Assembly: GCA_934045075.1 (NCBI GenBank)
Contig: OW203724.1
Location: 5,257,473-5,321,472, forward strand
Direction of reading: 5' to 3'
DNA length: 64,000 nucleotides
Source of the DNA: Yponomeuta sedellus
Lineage: Eukaryota > Arthropoda > Insecta > Lepidoptera > Yponomeutidae
Positions within the stretch are counted from its first letter, which is position 1; each line of letters begins with the position of its first letter. The translations under genes and the position numbers were made by a program. Under the pieces are notes generated by a model that was not told where the DNA came from, did no database searches, and saw only the letters and a list, made by a program, of their open reading frames with translations. Shown in pieces: positions 52,391-63,019 of the stretch.

Positions 52391-52647
52391 CAGTCTATTT
52401 ATGCTTACTTGTCCAATTTAGTAAACAAGATTCTACCCTTAAACTGTGACTTTTTAGTCCAAAACTGCCATATTTCCATAAATTAAGGATTTTGGAACAC
52501 TCTTTTAGATAACACGCTGCCAATTTTATAAACATAGTTCATGATTGTTCATGAATTTGCGAGAAAATGTCTAGTTTAGGCATCTAATCTCAATTTTAAG
52601 CTAATAATCTTGTTTACTAAATTGGACAAGTAAGAATAAATAGACTG
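52391..52647. mobile_element. 257-bp MITE, ~45-bp inverted ends, TA duplication
   Basis: CAGTCTATTTATGCTTACTT...GTAAACAAGATT and the inverse at the right end, flanked by TA. Tc1/mariner-like target. Confidence 0.86.
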
Positions 52648-52659
52648 TACCTACCTGTA

Positions 52660-52830
52660 TCTGCTTCCTTCTGCAATATATTAGTCCAGTCCATCAAAAG
52701 GTGGTCTGGATGAGATCACTTTTAGTGATAAGGCCGCCGTCTGTACTCTGAGGTTAAGAAATAGCGGTGTAATTTCCATTTTTAAGTGCAATAATTATTA
52801 AGTGTTATCTGTTTAATCTATCTATACCAT
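52660..52830 (+). repeat. LINE 3' tail with hairpin ATCAC-TTTTA-GTGAT
   Basis: AGTCCAGTCCATCAAAAGGT, the hairpin at about 52715, AAGGCCGCCGTCTGTACTCT, tail with TCTATCTATA. It lies right after the MITE at 52391. Confidence 0.8.
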
Positions 52831-52974
52831 CCTGACAGCTTAGTCGGCCTAGTCCACAGGAAAGACTCGTCATACATGCGGAGCCAACCAAGCCGCGAGT
52901 TTTCTTCACCGTGTGTTATTGCGACTACAAATTCGCAAATGTAAGTAACTTTGAAATTAAACAAAGTGATTGGT

Positions 52975-53050
52975 ACATGCCCACACTGGGGATCGAACCT
53001 GAGTATCTTGTTTGCGAGGCCATTGTTCTACCCACTGGGCTACCACTGCA
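52975..53050 (-). repeat. tRNA-like SINE head
   Basis: CTGGGGATCGAACCTGAGTA and GTTCTACCCACTGGGCTACC, antisense boxes B and A. Confidence 0.6.
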
Positions 53051-53104
53051 TACATAAGCTACAATGAAAATCTTACATAAATAGTAAAATATATTCTACT
53101 CTTT

Positions 53105-53160
53105 TTAATGCACTAACCCGTGCTGGGACAATTTTTAGCCTCTAAATAGGTTTTTAGTAA
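53105..53160. repeat. Minimal tRNA-like repeat remnant, inverted ends only
   Basis: GCACTAACCCGTGCTGGGAC (antisense end) joined to TTTTTAGCCTCTAAATAGGT (sense end); the tRNA part is gone. Confidence 0.75.
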
Positions 53161-53169
53161 AAAATATTT

Positions 53170-53590
53170 AAAAAATCTAGGTTTTCGGAATCACAAAAAC
53201 TGCACAAAAAACTTACATATTACAAATAGTTTAGAAATCGGGGCTCGCTATTTTTTTCGAGCTTTTCCCGTACTTCAAAAACGTTTTTAAAACGATTTTA
53301 TTACAAAGGCATTTCATAGAACCTATATAGTATAAGACAATTTTACGTTCCAAATTTCATAGTTCTACATCAACGGAAAGCATCCTATTAATTTACATTC
53401 CCTTAGTGTAGAAATATAGGTTTTTGACTTTATTTTACGTTAAACTTAGAAGTTAGATTTTTTTTACTACTTTAAATAGAGAATGTTGATGGACAGATGG
53501 ACGGACGGACAAGAAAGTGATCCTGCGATCCGTTTTTCCTTTTGAGGTGTAAAACCCTGAAAATTACACCCGCTTTATACCGCTCCTAAT
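53170..53590. repeat. AT-rich unclassified repeat-like sequence
   Basis: 53480-53580 (GGACAGATGGACGGACGGAC, AAGAAAGTGATCCTGCGATC, CTTTTGAGGTGTAAAACCCT) resembles a motif I associate with common insect interspersed repeats. No second copy in the window. Confidence 0.4.
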
Positions 53591-53594
53591 ATAT

Positions 53595-53755
53595 TAGAAT
53601 CTTCTTCCTCTTCAGACTATATTAGTCCACTGCTGTACATAGCCCTCCCCTAATGAGCGCCATAGCGCCCTGTCTTCAGCTTGCCGCATCCAGCATTGCC
53701 GGCAGTTTTTCGCAGATCGTCATTCCACCTGGTCGGAGGGCGCGGTCTTCCGTGA
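53595..53755 (-). mobile_element. RTE-like LINE 3' end, antisense
   Basis: TCTTCCTCTTCAGACTATAT, GTCCACTGCTGTACATAGCC, GCCATAGCGCCCTGTCTTCA, GCAGATCGTCATTCCACCTG. Confidence 0.8.
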
Positions 53756-53759
53756 TTAG

Positions 53760-54640
53760 AATACTACTAGTGAACTTCCTCAATTTCATGTTTTTTTTAG
53801 GTTTGGTTCACTGCTGGGGTACCTACGGGAGCTCTTCCTTAAGATATATACAAACATGAACGAGAAACACCAACTCGTGTACACTGCTAGAACAACATTT
53901 TATTGTCAAAATTGTTTATCAAGTTAAATATAATTAAGTGCTGAAATAAGTATTTCAGTATTTCGTATGTGTAGTCCCAAAAAGTTTACGAAACTTCATG
54001 ACAAGGTAAATTAACAAGCAAACTTGATTCACTTTTTCACTCGATTGTACTGAGGTACTATCAAGAACGGTATTATCTGTTATAAAATATTAAGCGAGTC
54101 GTCACCGACATTACTCCCATTGATTACATGAATGATAAATTATACGTCTCCAGACGCGACTTTCGATCTAAAAGACAGTGGCAGACTAACGACTTAGCCG
54201 CAAAGGCGACTGAGGCAAAATAACAGCAACTTAATGGCTAAGCCGTAATTAGTGTCTGAAATTTCATCAAGCTAATTCTAATACGAAATCTTTGAACGAT
54301 ATTTAGAGAGACGTCAAGAAAACCAGCGTATCAATAATTAAAATTGGACCCAGTGTTTGTATTTCTATAGTCATGATTGCATACGAATTAATTTTATTTA
54401 CACTTATGGACTATTCAGATAGTACACTGGGCACTATCAATTGACAGTACGATAGCAAGGATTGTGGCGCTAAAACTTCAGAATGTGATAATACTGAAAT
54501 TTAAAACCACTAGCGTCGTCGAACTAAACAGGCCGTAATTTGTTTAGAATTTCAAAGTTTCGACCGAATGATTGACGATTGAAAATTATATTTGTTATAT
54601 TTGTTCGTTAAATAGTTTTAGTACCGAAAATAGATTTTTT
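53760..54640. other. No gene recognised
   Basis: Unassigned. Confidence 0.4.
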
Positions 54641-54645
54641 TATTA

Positions 54646-55904
54646 CATAGGCTGCTACTTATGTATGCGGAATCTGGGATTCCAATAATTTTATACGCAA
54701 TGTCTGACCTCCAAGGTCAAATTCGTTCTTTTTTTAAATACTGGCCGCTAATATTTTTCTCTTATACTATACGTTAGTGTTTTGTTTTTGTTGGGTTTAA
54801 AATGTCATATTGCTGAAAAAATGGAACTCACTCGTGAAAATATTCGTGCTATGATTTATTACGATTTTCGACATGGTTTAACGCAACAACAGTGCGTAGA
54901 TCAATTAACTTCGACTTTTGGTGGTGAAGCTCCATCAAAAACGACTGTGTATCACTGGTTTAGTGAGTTTAATCGCGGGCGCAGTAAGCTCACGGACGAA
55001 GTTAAAGAAGGTCGCCCGAAATCGGTGGTTGTGCCACAAAATATTGAAGCTGTGCAAAAACTAATAATGCAAGACCGCCATGTTACGTATCGCGAGATAG
55101 AGGCTATTCTGGGCATATGTATGACGAGCATTTATAGGATATTACATGAACATTTGTCTGTAAAAAAAATTTGTTCGCGTTGGACCCCGCACAACTTAAC
55201 TCAGGATCAAAAAGATGCTCGCGTCGAATGGTGGAGGCGACTCAAAATCTGTTTATAATATCTACACAGGTGACGAATCCTGGATCTACGCGTACGATTC
55301 CGAAATTACACAACAATCAACAGTTTGGGTGTTTCAAAATGAGCCGAACCCTACGAAAGTGGCTCGTGCAAAAGGCACTGTAAAGCAAATGGTGGCCTGC
55401 TTTTTTGGTATTAATGGCTACAATACCACTGGAGAATCGCAGAACGGTTAATTCGGAGTGATACACGACCATTTGTTTGCCGGAAGTATTTGAAAAAATA
55501 CGCCAAAGCAACCAGCGACGCAGAATCATACTTCACCATGACAAAGCCAGCTGTCATACATCTCAGGAAACAACTAAATTTTTGGATGGTCAAAAAATAG
55601 AATTGATGGGTCATCCACCGTACAGCCCTGATTTGGCTCCCAATGATTTTTATTTATTCCCAACTGTAAAGAATAAATTACGTGGTCAAAGATTTTCGAC
55701 CCGTGAAGACGCCTTAGATGCGTTCAAACAGCACGTTTTGGAAATACCTTAATCAGAGCAAAAAAAGCGTTTTACAAATTGGTTTCATCGAATGCAAAAG
55801 TGCATCGATCATAGTGGAGAATACTTTGAAAAACAATAAAAGCATATTTAGCCATATACATTTGTTTATTTTTTCTGTTCCGCACACATAAGTAGCAGCC
55901 CTCG
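54646..55904 (+). mobile_element. mariner transposon, copy 2 (disabled)
   Basis: 1259 bp, same inverted ends as copy 1 and flanked by TA (54644-54645, 55905-55906). The transposase frame starts at ATG 54821. It is broken by a 23-bp deletion just after GTCGAATGG (about 55230), an 8-bp deletion in TTAATGGCTACAATACC (about 55417) and a GAA-to-TAA change at about 55750. YHWFSEFNRGR, GDESWIYAYD, HHDKASCHT and YSPDLAPNDFYLFP remain readable in three different frames. Confidence 0.92.
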
Positions 55905-55959
55905 TATGGGTCCAACTGACAAGACTCGGGGCCGAAGGCTTCTTCTTCACCTCCTCGCC

Positions 55960-56165
55960 CTCTGCACGTCATACTTTCCGTTTTCAATTAGTCGGCTAAA
56001 ATGCACATCGTCCAAGCGCATTCACTAAGATGCAGTGAAGCCGGTAAAGCCAGTGATGACGATGGTACGCGTCATTTTTCCCGTTTTCAATTAGTCGGCT
56101 AAAATGCACATCGCCCAAGCCCATTCACTAAGATGTAGTGAAGCCGGTAAAGCCAGTGATGAAAT
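55960..56165. repeat. ~113-bp tandem duplication
   Basis: TTTTCAATTAGTCGGCTAAA...AGCCGGTAAAGCCAGTGATG begins at 55981 and again at 56094; the second unit abuts the LINE tail. Confidence 0.88.
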
Positions 56166-57268
56166 GAAATGAAAAGGTTTTATTCAAAGTAGCACAGAAA
56201 CTGCGGCTTAATGAACGTTACAATTCAAACTAGGTGTCGATTTCAAAATCTAGATCATTTAGGAGAAAAAATGGACAAAAAAATCTCCTAACTTAGTCTT
56301 TTCAAAAGTCTTTAATTACCATAGTTTACATAATTATTATAAACATAGAACTCATACATTGTACTGGCTTTCATTCCAGACCTCATTGTCATCTAAATAA
56401 TCCTTTATGTTATAGTAGCCCTTTCAGGAATTCGGGGTTCCTTCAGGAAGCCTGCAGTGACATCGGAGCACTGCTGGCTTTCTGGAAAGAGATAGGCTGG
56501 CTGGAGTAAACGAACAGCTCCACTACGTACAATGGCCCAATCATGAGGCTAAGTGCAGAAATTTCAGGTCTAACTAACTATAGTAGCCCTTTTGGCACAA
56601 AGTGTGCTTAACATATTTTTTGAACCGCGATTCAGGCAAGCTTAATATATCTTCAGGGATTTTATTATAGAAGCGTATACAATGCCCCATGAAGGATGTA
56701 TTAACCTTTGCCAGCCTAAATAGTGGGAACAAAAGTTTATGTTTATTTCATTGTGTTGGCTACCTAAAGTTTTAAAGTTACTGATATTTTTCCTAACGTA
56801 CATAATGTTTTCATATATATACTGACTGGCAACTGTCAGGATGTTAGTTTCTTTAAAGAAATCTCTTAACGAATCTCTACTAGCCAGCCTATAAATGAAT
56901 CTGATCGCTCTCTTCTGCAAGACGAAGATGGTCTCAATGTCTGCTGCCCGTCCCCACAGTAATATGCCATAGGACATAAGACTATGGAAGTAACTAAAAT
57001 AAACAAGCCTAGCAGTTGCGACGTCAGTTAGTTCCCTGATTCTTTTGACTGCATATGCTGCTGAACTAAGCCTATTTTCTATTTTTTTTATATGAGGACC
57101 CCATTGAAGCTTTGCATCAATTGTGGTACCTAGAAATACAGTTTCATTCACAAGGTCTAATTTGTCATTCCCCAGTAAAACATTGCCGATGACGATGATG
57201 ATGAGCCGCGTCATTATTTCAGTCAGTAAACTTGTATTTATGTTCATCTTTAGCTGTAACATACACAA
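56165..57268 (-). pseudogene. Jockey/CR1-group LINE, reverse transcriptase C-terminus plus 3' UTR
   Basis: The minus-strand frame 56642-57268 (208 residues, no true start) has ETVFLGTTIDAKLQWGPHIK, RLSSAAYAVKRIRELTDVAT, RLVYFSYFHSLMSYGILLWG and YVRKNIS. It is close to the element at 38597 but a distinct family: the C-terminus and 3' UTR differ. The catalytic FADD region lies upstream and is absent. The 3' UTR runs down to a (GAAAT)n tail at about 56160 and is interrupted by the SINE at 56425-56578. The same 3' end is at 17320-17395. Confidence 0.83.
56425..56578 (+). mobile_element. 154-bp SINE insertion with 14-bp target duplication
   Basis: TATAGTAGCCCTTT at 56411-56424 and 56579-56592. 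The insert contains AATGGCCCAATCATGAGGCT, AAGTGCAGAAATTTCAGGTC and ends TAACTAAC, matching the antisense of the alternative SINE 3' end at 3950 and 44337. Confidence 0.85.
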
Positions 57269-57464
57269 TTGGGTTGGATAGGTACTTCTGTTGTGGCCTG
57301 ATAAATGACTCCTTAAGCCTTTAGCCTAGGATGACGAAAACGGACTCGATTTATATTAATAATTTGGCTTGTCGGCAAAATAGTCGCGCGCCTGTGATTG
57401 AAGGGAAGGGAGACAGTATTATTAACGTTTTGATTTGCCATAGAAATTCTCTTTTATTGCTAGA

Positions 57465-57870
57465 GACAATTTTTAAAAACCTATTTAGAGGCTAAAAATT
57501 CCACTCATGCCGGGAATCGAACTCGCTACCTCTGGCTAACCGTGCCAGCGCTCTCCCAACTGAGCTAATGGGCAAGTACCGGCGTCAGCGGAATTTCAAA
57601 CCTCTTTATAATATTCTCTCTATTATTTACAGGCAGCGACATCTGGCTGAAGTAATTTGCATCACTTGCAGCCCCGAGTACCTACTTTGCAGTTAGGCTT
57701 TACATTGGAATGATATCGCTGTACCCACATGATTATATTCTTTTTATTGCCCTAACCCGTGCTAAGGACAATTTTTAAAAACGTATTTAGTGACTAAAAT
57801 TCCACCTATGTCGGGACTCGAACCCGCGACCTCTTGCTAACCATGCCAGCGCTCTCTCAACTGAGAAAAT
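57465..57870 (-). repeat. tRNA-like repeat, tandem antisense units
   Basis: A complete unit (57465-57740) is followed head to tail by a second cut at CTCTCTCAACTGAG (57870). Box B in the second reads CGGGACTCGAACCCGCG (antisense). Confidence 0.85.
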
Positions 57871-57879
57871 ATAGCTTTA

Positions 57880-58925
57880 TTATTATTATATACTATTATT
57901 ACTATATAGCTTTCTACCATAGAGAGCTCAAGCATCTATTATAATATAATTCTGGAGTTCCTATGGCGAAACGAAATGATGATATTATAACAAAAAAAAA
58001 CAAAGTATATAACCGTCAACATTCTGTGTAAATATTATAAAGAGTGAAAATACTTTTCGCTTCTTTAAAAATGTCATCTTTTTCTTTTATGGTTCGGTCT
58101 GAAAACCAGCGCCAAAGCCCTGCTTTGACTGACCAATTGTTGACAATTTTGTGTTTCTAAGTTTTAGGCACTTCCAGGTATTTTCTAAAATGTTTTGTGG
58201 TTTATTGGTCCTACTGTATGTAATTAATTCTTTGTGATATTACTACATAAGTTCATTCTTATACTTCTTATTCCTTGTACCCTTACAATTTCGTTTCCGT
58301 AGTTGAAAAGGAACCCTTATAGTTTCACCATGCCTTATAATTTATCCATTCTGAAATTCGCTTAGAATTACATCGATTTTTTATAAGCAAACGATAAAAT
58401 CACAGATGATGTAAAGCACTTTCAAGAGAGTTTTAGTATAACCTTGTTTTTACGAGTGAATCCGTAAGATTTCAAAGGCTCACTTTATACAAATTTCTAA
58501 GATTTCTATATTTCTTTGTGTCCGATATGTCGGTGTGTTTTAGGTATTTCATAATTGTAACATTGTATTATTAATTTCCTTCTGCAAAGGGAAGTTACCT
58601 TTGTTTCTTGAATTGAACGAATCGAAGCAATTTGCAATTTCTCGATTCTTACGTGGTGTAGTGAGACCACACTAACTGTTGATGTTAGGTTAATTGAGCT
58701 TTATTTAAGTTCTGTTTAGTGTATGTAGCGAAATTACTTTTGTTAGTGCAACAGCTTTAAAAACAGCTGTCTGTTAAGTGGCGACCATATTTTGAAAATC
58801 CTGTATTTGATCCAATCACTATGTTATCAAAGCATGCTTAAAATATGATGACACGGACCTCGAGTCAAATCCGTTATAGTTTTAGAAGGTCTGTATCCAC
58901 TAAATCTTAACCTATATTATGTAAA
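57880..58925. other. No gene recognised
   Basis: AT-rich sequence without recognisable features. Confidence 0.4.
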
Positions 58926-58932
58926 TCTGAAT

Positions 58933-59095
58933 CATCATCAACCCATATGTCTCCACCGAGGGGCACAGGTATCTTCCCTGAGGAAGGTATAGGCCATACT
59001 TCACCACAGGGGCCAAGTCCGAATTGAAGGAGGCTTGCAAGACTAGTGGCTGGTCTTACTGTCAAAGGTTTTCTAGCCGCCCTAAGGCCTCTGAC
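58933..59095 (-). mobile_element. 5S-derived SINE, 3' part (degraded)
   Basis: Antisense CAACCCATATGTCTCCACCG, GGGGCCAAGTCCGAATTGAA, GGCTGGTCTTACTGTC. Confidence 0.8.
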
Positions 59096-59109
59096 TGAAT
59101 AAATAAATG

Positions 59110-59325
59110 AAATAAGTACTTAGTTGTTGGTGCCGGCTGTCATGTAATGGCAGTCGTTAAGCCATGTCGGAGGCCTTATCACATCACAGGGACAGTAAGG
59201 ACCGCCACTGTCTTACAATCATTCACCAACCCGGACTTTTCCCCCGTGGTGAAGTATAGCCTTATGTTCCTGCGATGCAGGAAGAGACTCGTGCCCCAGC
59301 AGTGGAGACATACAAAGCGTTAATA
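59110..59325 (+). mobile_element. 5S-derived SINE, body and 3' part
   Basis: TTGGTGCCGGCTGTCATGTA, GGACCGCCACTGTCTTACAA, GATGCAGGAAGAGACTCGTG, CCCCAGCAGTGGAGACATAC. Divergently oriented to the copy just before it. Confidence 0.87.
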
Positions 59326-59329
59326 TCAT

Positions 59330-59680
59330 CATCGGTTACTTACTGCTTAATTTACCTACTGTAATTTATTTTTCAACGAGCTACATAACGTCACGTTACT
59401 TACACAAGTAATCGTAAACGTTACGTAGCTTATTAATTAACTGACATTGCAGGTAATAAAGGTTTTCAGCTCCTATCTCACTTCCTAATTACGGACGGCG
59501 GCAAAATTTATTTTAACCAGAGAAGCAATAAAAATACGTTACTCGAACAACAACGCGGTGCACTTAAATAAATCGCAACGGTCGTGCAACGTCCCCAGCC
59601 ACCACTCAACAAACTAGTCAAATGACAAAAGGAGCAAAACTGTACCCCGTGTTTAGCTGACTCTCATGTCTATGTTATTG
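59330..59680. other. No gene recognised
   Basis: Unassigned. Confidence 0.4.
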
Positions 59681-59685
59681 TCAAA

Positions 59686-60070
59686 TGAAATCAATTTTAT
59701 TTCACCGTAAAAAATTTACATTATGTTTGCTGAATGTCAATGAACAATGTAAAATGCCTTCTGGCCATAGTGAAGTGGACAAAATGCAGCGGGAAAAAAA
59801 AACTCCACTCTGGCCATCTTTTCTCAGGTCATGTTAAATTTAATACTTCAGTTGCCTCCTAAACGTATGATTTCATGATTGCCATCAAGAAATTTAAATG
59901 CCAAACCATTAGTGAATGGTCTTACAAAATTAAGGAAAACATAAGTTCTGCGGCCAGGCACACGAACAGCACTTGTTCACGAACATAACGCAGGGATCAG
60001 CCATCATCGGTCACAACCATTTGGAGGGAGATAGATGACAGACCAGCCACCGCGCCACCATTCGAATCGG
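59686..60070 (-). mobile_element. 3' UTR of the 38597-type LINE
   Basis: Antisense GAAATCAATTTTATTTCACC, TTTGCTGAATGTCAATG, AAACTCCACTCTGGCCATCT, TTCTGCGGCCAGGCACACGA, TTTGGAGGGAGATAGATGAC. Confidence 0.82.
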
Positions 60071-60179
60071 TGTTGACCTTCAGCAAACCTGCAAATTCAG
60101 TTTGGAATTTAGTTATTTGTCAATCATTTTTTGGTTCATGCTGAAAATTAGCACCGACCGGTGTTGCATGCATCTCCGG

Positions 60180-60418
60180 GCGGCATATTGCTGAGCATGA
60201 GTCCATTTGCCAAAACCTTTTTAAATAATATTCTTGAGGTACACAAATAAAGGTGTTGTCTTCTGTTGTGATTTTTATAAAACATTAAGAAAATGCCGTT
60301 TTAGATGATGTTATGTCTGTCTACATCTATGTAATTTTTTTGTTTTATTTTGTGTATCTTTCTGTGTATAATTTGTGTTTTGGCAATAAATGTAGTTCAC
60401 TTTCACTTTCACTTTAGT
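60180..60418 (+). repeat. Possible retroelement 3' end with (TTTCAC)n
   Basis: Ends GGCAATAAATGTAGTTCACT then TTCACTTTCACTTT; polyadenylation-like AATAAA. No second copy in the window. Confidence 0.4.
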
Positions 60419-60736
60419 TCTTGTCACTATGTCAGTGTCAGTCAAATGTTTAAAGGTTGAAAACGTACCTTACACATGCCTGAAAAGTATTGAATTTCTC
60501 TACCTCTCCCTAATGAAATGTTTAGTGTTCTCAAAACGGATCCACAAGTAACAATTCCCATACAAACGCAGTTAACGACACGCCGGGTCGCAATGGAACA
60601 TTGCCAGTATGTTTAGAGTCCACAAATTGCAGTTTGATCGTGTTTAAAATGGAAATAAACTAATTAAAAATCAGATAGATAAGTGATAAGATAATTGTTT
60701 ATTTGAACACAAATGTATTGAATTTTGAACACAAAT

Positions 60737-60845
60737 GTATTGAATTCTTCAGGCTATATTAGTCCACTGCTGGACATAGCCCTCCCCTAATGAGCGCCAT
60801 AGCGCCCTGTCTTCAGCTTGCCGCATCCAGCATCTGCCAGCAATT
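60737..60845 (-). mobile_element. RTE-like LINE 3' end, antisense
   Basis: TTCTTCAGGCTATATTAGTC, CACTGCTGGACATAGCCCTC, AATGAGCGCCATAGCGCCCT, CCGCATCCAGCATCTGCC. Confidence 0.82.
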
Positions 60846-60849
60846 CATT

Positions 60850-61185
60850 GCAATCTGACAAGACGCTTGTTAATAAAAATAAACAAATTTTGCTTGGAAT
60901 TGTATACTACTACTGTATGGGTATTCCTCCTTAAGTGCATTTAGTATACTTTCCCAAATCATTGACGAAATTCTTCAACGAAGCAAACTCATTAACCAAG
61001 TTGAGCCATTCTTCTGTATTCTCTAATAATTGTTGTCCCGGCCACTATTCAACCAGTTAAGACTAGTTTACAACAACGCCTAGACAAATTTCCCAGCTAG
61101 ATAAGAAAACAGAGAGGAGCTGGAAGAAAATGTTTCTCTTCTGCCGTTTATTTTTACTGTTGTTGGATGCTTGTCGGTGAAAGGT
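60850..61185. other. No gene recognised
   Basis: Unassigned. Confidence 0.4.
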
Positions 61186-61189
61186 ATCC

Positions 61190-61380
61190 AATTTACCAAA
61201 TAGGGGATGTATTAGCAAAGGGAAAGATGAAGAGTACCCGGAACCCGCGTGCGTGCATGCAACGACTCATGAACGTTGATGAAGCGAAGGTGATCTGTGA
61301 GGATCGTGGCAAGTGGCACTCCCTGGTCTCTGCCTACCCCTCTGGGATACAGGCATGAGGTTATGTATATATGTATGTAG
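61190..61380 (+). pseudogene. TATG-tail LINE 3' end, short copy
   Basis: YQIGDVLAKGKMKSTRNPRA, CMQRLMNVDEAKVICEDRGK and WHSLVSAYPSGIQA end in one open frame at 61358, followed by only a few ATGT units. 5'-truncated at about 61190. Confidence 0.83.
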
Positions 61381-61419
61381 CTATCCAATTTCTCCAAGTA
61401 GAGTAGAAAAGATATCATT

Positions 61420-62840
61420 AAAAGTTCGTATTATGTTAGTTTACAAAATCTTTGTGCGTACTCGAAATATGCCTAATGGGACCCTAATAATATGGCTCCG
61501 ACATCGTAAGTCTTTCTATCTTTCTCTAATAAAGCTCTTTATAGCTTAAACCGTATTAGGTAGCGAATTGAAACACGTCTCCACAGAATATTCGTTTCAG
61601 GTTGTCCACTAAGTAAACCGTCTTTGATGTCTTCGAGTAAGTACAGTGCGTTCACTATATTCCTCTGTCTAGTTTAAAATAATGTACTTTTCAACACATT
61701 TGCTCAAAAAGTTGCTCTATGGTCACCACAATTAGGCACATAATGACACCCACAATCAAACTGTTTCTTTTTCATTGTAGATATTTTGAAATTTTATTGG
61801 TCAAGTTGATTTGTTCTTAAAAAAGTTTTTATTCAAAAAAAGATCGTGTTCAATATTTTCCTATTGCTTTCTCATTTCATGCAACTTCTTATTTAAATAG
61901 ATAATTTTAACTCGTTCGTGTTTAATAAATAAAATTTTCACTCAAATATAAATATTTTGTTTGTAATAAAAGAAAACTTTAAATCGCCATTTTGTACGAG
62001 ACAGAATAGGCTCAAATCCTATGCGCGGAAAATTAAAAAAAATCTCATCGCTTTAGTCTGTGGCTGATCATATGGCCGCCATAGCGAAACATTTTTCACA
62101 ACTCGTTTTGACTATTGAAATTATAATGAGTTTTCATTGTTATTTTATTCACAAGTGTGTTTGAAAACGTCGTATGATACACGTGTGTAGTGATGATTAC
62201 CGTCCTTGGCGCCTCAATGGCGCCTCGGCGGTAATCACCAATGTTACACCCTAGTACCTTAATGTACTATTGTGCCCCTAGAACATAAGGGTGCAAACAT
62301 GACTGTGACAAAGGACAAGTTATAGTGATAACTTTTTCATTTGCCTCAGTAGACCTAAGGCAGATTGCTGCCAGTGGCCGGATGGTAATGGCCAAGGACA
62401 GACGGAGGTGGTGTGCCTCGATGAGTGCGGGCTAATTGATTGATTGATTGAGTTTAAAGTTACATAACTGTAAATAAAAGAAATAAAAATGAGCGGTCCT
62501 CATACATGTAACGTGTTTGTTTACTTTAGTTTAACAAATTAATTAAGTACCTAATTGTTTTATTCATATAGGGTGAACCAACAGCAAAAATATGTAAAAA
62601 TGTTGTATAGGGTATTAAATTGAAAATAGATCGATAACAGCTGTACTAGAACAGACATGTTTGCCACTTACTGGTGAACACAGCATTGTTATTGCTTTCA
62701 GGTTGATGATTTATGAATATAACCATAACCGTATTCAGTATGCAATTCAAATTAATAAATTCCTAATTACAATTATTGCACAGTTTCGAATAAACTTAGC
62801 ATAACTATATATATATATATATGTATATAAGTGTGTGTTT
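61420..62840. other. No gene recognised; hairpin at 62197-62240
   Basis: GATTACCG..TTGGCGCC / GGCGCC..CGGTAATC forms a hairpin within 62197-62240. A (TA)n run lies at about 62808-62821. No coding signal. Confidence 0.42.
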
Positions 62841-62844
62841 ATAA

Positions 62845-63015
62845 GACTTGAGAAAAGATGGTCAGAGTGGAGTTTTTTTTCCCGCTGCCTTTTTCTCCAC
62901 TACATTACGGCCCGAAGGCAGCGGCTTTCACTTTCATGTTACATTGTACTTTGACATTCAGCAAACAGAATGTAAATTCTTTACGTTGAAATAAATTGAA
63001 TTGAATTGAATTGAA
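62845..63015 (+). mobile_element. 3' UTR of the 38597-type LINE, with (TTGAA)n tail
   Basis: ACTTGAGAAAAGATGGTCAG, CTTTTTCTCCACTACATTAC, GGCCCGAAGGCAGCGGC, CAAACAGAATGTAAATTCTT, then TTGAA units. Confidence 0.85.
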
Positions 63016-63019
63016 TTGT

